A stretch of DNA of 7,531 nucleotides from an uncultured Lachnospiraceae bacterium (GTDB taxonomy: Bacteria > Bacillota > Clostridia > Lachnospirales > Lachnospiraceae), in assembly GCA_947175305.1 (NCBI GenBank), contig CAMWMO010000063.1, positions 1 to 7,531 on the forward strand, read 5' to 3'. Made by a program: the position numbers and the translations under genes. Each line of letters starts with the position of its first letter. The stretch's first letter is position 1. A model generated the notes under the pieces. It saw only the letters and a list, made by a program, of their open reading frames with translations, did no database searches and was not told where the DNA came from. Below are positions 4,655 through 7,531 of the stretch, one piece after another.

Positions 4655-4919
4655 CTATTTTCCTTCTTAATGTTGAAAACACTTCCTCATGCGTCAATCG
4701 TTCAGAATTCTGTTCTGCATACACATCCGCTTCATCCAATGATGATTCAACTATATCAGCCGCTATTGGTGCTTCCAACGCAAAAGGAATTCTACGGTCT
4801 CTAAGTGCTTTCTTTGCATAGATCATAAAAAAGGTTGTCAGATTCATCCCCATAGCGTCACACATCTCATCCAGTTCTCTTTTCATCTGGTCATCAAACC
4901 TTAAACTCACTGTCGTCAT
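4647..4919 (-). CDS. RelB/DinJ-family antitoxin
   Basis: A 90-residue protein whose first half is a ribbon-helix-helix DNA-binding domain: the strand TTVSLRFDD (2-10), helix A (about 11-22) and helix B starting at LTTFFMIYAKKAL (27-39), as in RelB/DinJ antitoxins. The acidic second half (SSLDEADVYAEQNSERLTHEEVF, in two parts from 59 to 81) is expected to wrap and neutralise the downstream toxin. Antitoxins of this type repress their own promoter, more strongly in complex with toxin. The start is supported by a strong AGGAG 11 bases upstream. The unit has its own promoter at 4945-4974 and lies between metabolic genes on the same strand. Confidence 0.85.
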   Translation of the reverse strand: MTTVSLRFDDQMKRELDEMCDAMGMNLTTFFMIYAKKALRDRRIPFALEAPIAADIVESSLDEADVYAEQNSERLTHEEVFSTLRRKIDG

Positions 4920-4944
4920 GAATCATTTCTCTCCTTTTTTATAT

Positions 4945-4974
4945 AGTATAGCCCAAAATAGAAGCATATTGCAA
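4945..4974 (-). promoter_or_regulatory. Promoter of the toxin-antitoxin operon
   Basis: On the minus strand TTGCAA (4974-4969) and TATACT (4950-4945) are 18 bases apart, with a predicted start about 10 bases before the AAAAAGGAGAG ribosome site. The region is AT-rich. The antitoxin probably binds here, but no clean repeated operator half-site stands out; ATATAGTATA at 4941-4950 overlaps the -10 box and is only a loose dyad. Confidence 0.6.
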
Positions 4975-5020
4975 CCAATTGAATGATAGTTCTTTCATTT
5001 TGCATCATCAAATTCTTATC

Positions 5021-5254
5021 TCAATCATTGTAATCATACCCCGGTTCCTTATACAAGCTTCCCAGATTCGGCGCGATCTGTTTATCCCACACCTGTTCCT
5101 GCCACTCGTCCTGCGAAACATCATATATTGCAACAGAAATGCTGCCCTCTTCCGTATTAAATATATTCACAACATCTTCTGTTATCTTTTCTGCCAGCGC
5201 CTTCTTCTGCTCCTCTGTCCTTCCCGGATAACACTTAATCTCTATATGCGGCAT
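5021..5254 (-). CDS. pptA: PptA-like tautomerase (4-oxalocrotonate tautomerase superfamily)
   Basis: A 77-residue small tautomerase. After loss of Met the catalytic Pro1 is exposed (MPHIEIKCY), followed by Arg11 as in 4-oxalocrotonate tautomerase; Arg39 of that enzyme is replaced by Ser and Phe50 by Trp. Length, the MPHI-IKC opening, the SIS strand, the DEW and VWD tryptophans and the IAP...PGY ending closely match my memory of E. coli PptA (YdcE), a keto-enol tautomerase of unknown physiological role. A longer reading from 5293 would bury the catalytic proline; the start at 5254 preserves it and follows GGAGG (5270-5266) by 11 bases. That SD overlaps the carB stop codon (TAAGGAGG). The 16-base gap implies co-transcription with carB. 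Confidence 0.85.
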   Translation of the reverse strand: MPHIEIKCYPGRTEEQKKALAEKITEDVVNIFNTEEGSISVAIYDVSQDEWQEQVWDKQIAPNLGSLYKEPGYDYND

Positions 5255-5270
5255 TATTCTTTCCGCCTCC

Positions 5271-7531
5271 TTATCTTCTCGCAATCCCTGCAATATCCAC
5301 CAGATCCAGTTCTCCCTGGGACGCCGCGTTCTCCAGACTGGTCACAAGAGCCGTGGCTGTATCCATCGCCGTGATACAGTTGACGCCTGTCTCAATGGAG
5401 GTTCTGCGGATCAGGAACCCGTCTCTATTCTTATCCCGCCCTTGAGTGGGCGTATCGATGACCAGATCGATCTTATGTCCTAAGATCAAATCCATAACCG
5501 TAGGGGATTCCTGACTGATCTTATTGACCTTGCGGGCCTTCACCCCAGCGTCGTTCAGGGCCTTTGCCGTACTTCTGGTAGCGTAAATAATATAACCCAG
5601 CTTCTCGAAGCGGCGCGCCACCTCGATGGCCTCCCCCTTATCCGCATCCTTGACGGTGATGATCATCTGCTTGTGCCTGGGCAGATTGATCCCTGCGCCA
5701 AGAAAGGCCTTGTAGAGCGCTTCGTTAAAGGTTCTGGAAATACCCAGACATTCGCCGGTGGATTTCATCTCCGGGCCAAGGCTGATCTCTGCTCCCCTGA
5801 TCTTTTCAAAGGAGAATACCGGCATCTTGATGGCGTAATAATCCGCCGCAGGCTGTAAGCCCGGCTCATAGCCCAGATCCCGTATCTTTTTCCCGATGAT
5901 CACCTCCGTGGCCAGATCCACGATGGGAATACCCGTCACCTTGCTGATATAGGGTACGGTGCGGGAGGAACGGGGATTGACCTCGATCACATACACCTCA
6001 TCTCCCACCGCAATAAACTGAATGTTGATCAGACCGATCACATGAAGAGCCCTTGCCAGTCTTCTGGAATACTCCGCAATGGTCTCCTTCACCTGCTCGC
6101 TGACCGTAAACGCCGGGTAGACAGAAATGCTGTCCCCGGAATGAACGCCCGTCCGCTCAATATGTTCCATAATACCGGGAATCAGGATGTCCGTGCCATC
6201 ACAGACTGCGTCCACCTCCAGCTCTTTCCCCTGCAAGTACTTATCTACCAGAATCGGATGATCCTGCTCATAGCGGTTGATGACCGCCATAAATTCTTCA
6301 ATCTCTTCGTCAGAGATCGCGATCTGCATGCCCTGTCCGCCCAGCACATAGGAGGGGCGCACCAGAACGGGATAGCCCAGCCTGTTCGCCACTTCCTTGG
6401 CCTGCTCTGCCGTGTACACCGTGCCACCTGCCGCCCTGGGAATCTGCGTTTCCTCAAGAATCTTGTCGAAAAGCTCCCTGTCCTCGGCAGCGTCCACGTT
6501 CTCCGCCCGTGTGCCAAGGATCGGCACGCCCATCTTCATCAGGCTCTCCGTCAGCTTGATAGCTGTCTGCCCGCCGAACTGCACCACCGCGCCGTCCGGC
6601 TTTTCTACATTGACAATATTCTCCACATCCTCCGGGGTCAAAGGCTCAAAATAGAGCTTGTCCGCAATATCGAAGTCGGTACTGACCGTCTCCGGGTTAT
6701 TGTTGATGATGATGGTCTCATAGCCCTCTCTCGCAAAGGCCCAGGTCGCGTGAACAGAGCAGTAATCAAACTCGATGCCCTGCCCGATCCGAATCGGCCC
6801 GGAGCCTAACACCAGCACCTTTTTCTTCGGATGCGTCTCCTCCACCTCGGTCTCGGAACCAAACACGGAATAGTAGTAAGGCGTGCTTGCCGCAAACTCC
6901 GCCGCGCAGGTGTCCACCATCTTAAACGCCGCCACGATCCCATTGTCATAGCGCATCTTCTTGATTTCTTCTTCCGTTTTTCCGGTCAGTCTGGCGATCA
7001 CATTGTCCGGGAACTCGATTCTTTTCGCTTCTTTTAAAAGTTCTACGGTCAGAGGCCCTTTTTCCAATGCCGCCTCCATCTCCGTCAGAATCGCAATTTT
7101 ATCAATAAACCAGTAATCCACCATGGTGATGGCATGGATTGTGTCATAATCCACACCCTTGCGGATCGCCTCCGCAATAATGTAGATTCTCTGGTCATCC
7201 ACGATCTTCATCCGCTCTATTAACTCTTCTGCGGTAAGCTCCGAGAAATCATAACTGCGCAAACAGTCCACGTGCTGCTCCAGAGAGCGGATCGCCTTCA
7301 TCAGCGCCCCCTCAAAGTTATTGCCGATGCTCATGACCTCGCCGGTGGCCTTCATCTGCGTGGTGAGGGTTCGTTTTGCCGTGATAAATTTGTCGAAAGG
7401 CAGTCTGGGTATCTTGACCACACAATAATCTAATGTCGGTTCAAAGCTGGCGTAGGTCTTGCCGGTAATGGCGTTCGTGATCTCGTCCAGCGTATAGCCC
7501 AAGGCGATCTTTGCCGCCACCTTGGCGATCG
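5271..7531 (-). CDS. carB: Carbamoyl-phosphate synthase large subunit (5' end beyond window)
   Basis: CarB makes carbamoyl phosphate from bicarbonate, ammonia (from the CarA glutaminase) and two ATP, for pyrimidine and arginine synthesis. The frame runs to the window edge; the visible start reads IAKVAAKIALGYT, matching the interior of the protein, so a start near 7520 is not real and roughly the first 30% is missing. Counting from the valine at 7520, residues 1 to about 85 close the first ATP-grasp (carboxyphosphate) unit, about 86-230 the oligomerisation domain, and 234 to about 575 the second ATP-grasp unit, with VLGSGPIRIGQGIEFDY, the glycine-rich VLGGQGMQ, HSGDS and the metal-binding EVNPRSSR. 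About 617-749 is the MGS-like allosteric domain (DTPTQGRD at 689-696), where UMP-type effectors bind in E. coli. No frameshift is seen. carA would be expected to the right. Confidence 0.98.
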   Translation of the reverse strand, partial: IAKVAAKIALGYTLDEITNAITGKTYASFEPTLDYCVVKIPRLPFDKFITAKRTLTTQMKATGEVMSIGNNFEGALMKAIRSLEQHVDCLRSYDFSELTAEELIERMKIVDDQRIYIIAEAIRKGVDYDTIHAITMVDYWFIDKIAILTEMEAALEKGPLTVELLKEAKRIEFPDNVIARLTGKTEEEIKKMRYDNGIVAAFKMVDTCAAEFAASTPYYYSVFGSETEVEETHPKKKVLVLGSGPIRIGQGIEFDYCSVHATWAFAREGYETIIINNNPETVSTDFDIADKLYFEPLTPEDVENIVNVEKPDGAVVQFGGQTAIKLTESLMKMGVPILGTRAENVDAAEDRELFDKILEETQIPRAAGGTVYTAEQAKEVANRLGYPVLVRPSYVLGGQGMQIAISDEEIEEFMAVINRYEQDHPILVDKYLQGKELEVDAVCDGTDILIPGIMEHIERTGVHSGDSISVYPAFTVSEQVKETIAEYSRRLARALHVIGLINIQFIAVGDEVYVIEVNPRSSRTVPYISKVTGIPIVDLATEVIIGKKIRDLGYEPGLQPAADYYAIKMPVFSFEKIRGAEISLGPEMKSTGECLGISRTFNEALYKAFLGAGINLPRHKQMIITVKDADKGEAIEVARRFEKLGYIIYATRSTAKALNDAGVKARKVNKISQESPTVMDLILGHKIDLVIDTPTQGRDKNRDGFLIRRTSIETGVNCITAMDTATALVTSLENAASQGELDLVDIAGIARR

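Noticed and set aside
4979..5011. Inverted repeat TTGAATGAT...ATCATCAA downstream of the tautomerase as a terminator
   Set aside because: It has a bulged base, a 16-base loop and no T run. It might be part of the antitoxin operator, but there is nothing to support that.
5255..5293. Thirteen-residue N-terminal extension of the tautomerase
   Set aside because: The superfamily needs Pro directly after the initiator Met as catalytic base, and a good SD precedes the inner ATG. The extension would overlap carB and remove that proline.
6042..6809. A 255-codon forward frame opposite carB, and similar long frames opposite argS
   Set aside because: They are antisense to strongly conserved genes, have no recognisable domains and arise from the codon bias of the real genes.
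7518..7520. GTG as the carB start codon
   Set aside because: Upstream codons continue to the window edge as IAK, matching the CarB interior, and most of the first ATP-grasp domain would be missing.
1..7531. CRISPR arrays, insertion sequences and replication origins
   Set aside because: No regularly spaced repeats, transposase genes with terminal inverted repeats or DnaA-box clusters were seen. The integrase element is the only mobile feature.

Overview
The window looks like Clostridia (Firmicutes), most plausibly Lachnospiraceae. Evidence: promoters close to the TTGACA/TATAAT consensus, purine-rich AGGAGG-type ribosome sites, tRNA genes without an encoded CCA, and the character of CarB, ArgRS, QueH and the integrase. 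The family-level placement is an inference from sequence style; no database search was possible.

There are two parts. Positions 1 to about 1460 are the end of an integrative element: a possible gene tail (1-51), a strong promoter (38-65) for a probable small structured RNA (about 72-210), a hairpin-rich leader (about 205-379) and a tyrosine integrase (380-1432). The integrase reads toward, and stops 28 bases short of, the 3' end of a tRNA-Met gene on the other strand. This is the usual arrangement of an element integrated into a tRNA 3' end. Only this one junction is in view.

Positions 1461-7531 are chromosome, all genes on the minus strand. In transcription order (right to left) they are: carB (cut by the window edge; pyrimidine/arginine precursor synthesis), a PptA-like tautomerase 16 bases downstream, a RelB/RelE-type antitoxin-toxin pair with its own promoter, queH (last step of queuosine synthesis in tRNA), argS (arginyl-tRNA synthetase, own promoter), tRNA-Val(UAC) and tRNA-Met(CAU), with a tRNA promoter at the 3' end of argS.

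The most notable part is the integrase leader. An 11-base segment at 304-314 is perfectly complementary to 368-378, which holds the integrase Shine-Dalgarno. A terminator-like hairpin sits inside that loop. Upstream lie a second SD-containing palindrome and a reading frame without a standard start codon that closes 4 bases before the integrase ATG. Together with the upstream small-RNA unit, this suggests the integrase is held off by RNA structure unless a specific transcript or translation event opens it. That reading is an inference; the complementarities themselves are directly visible.
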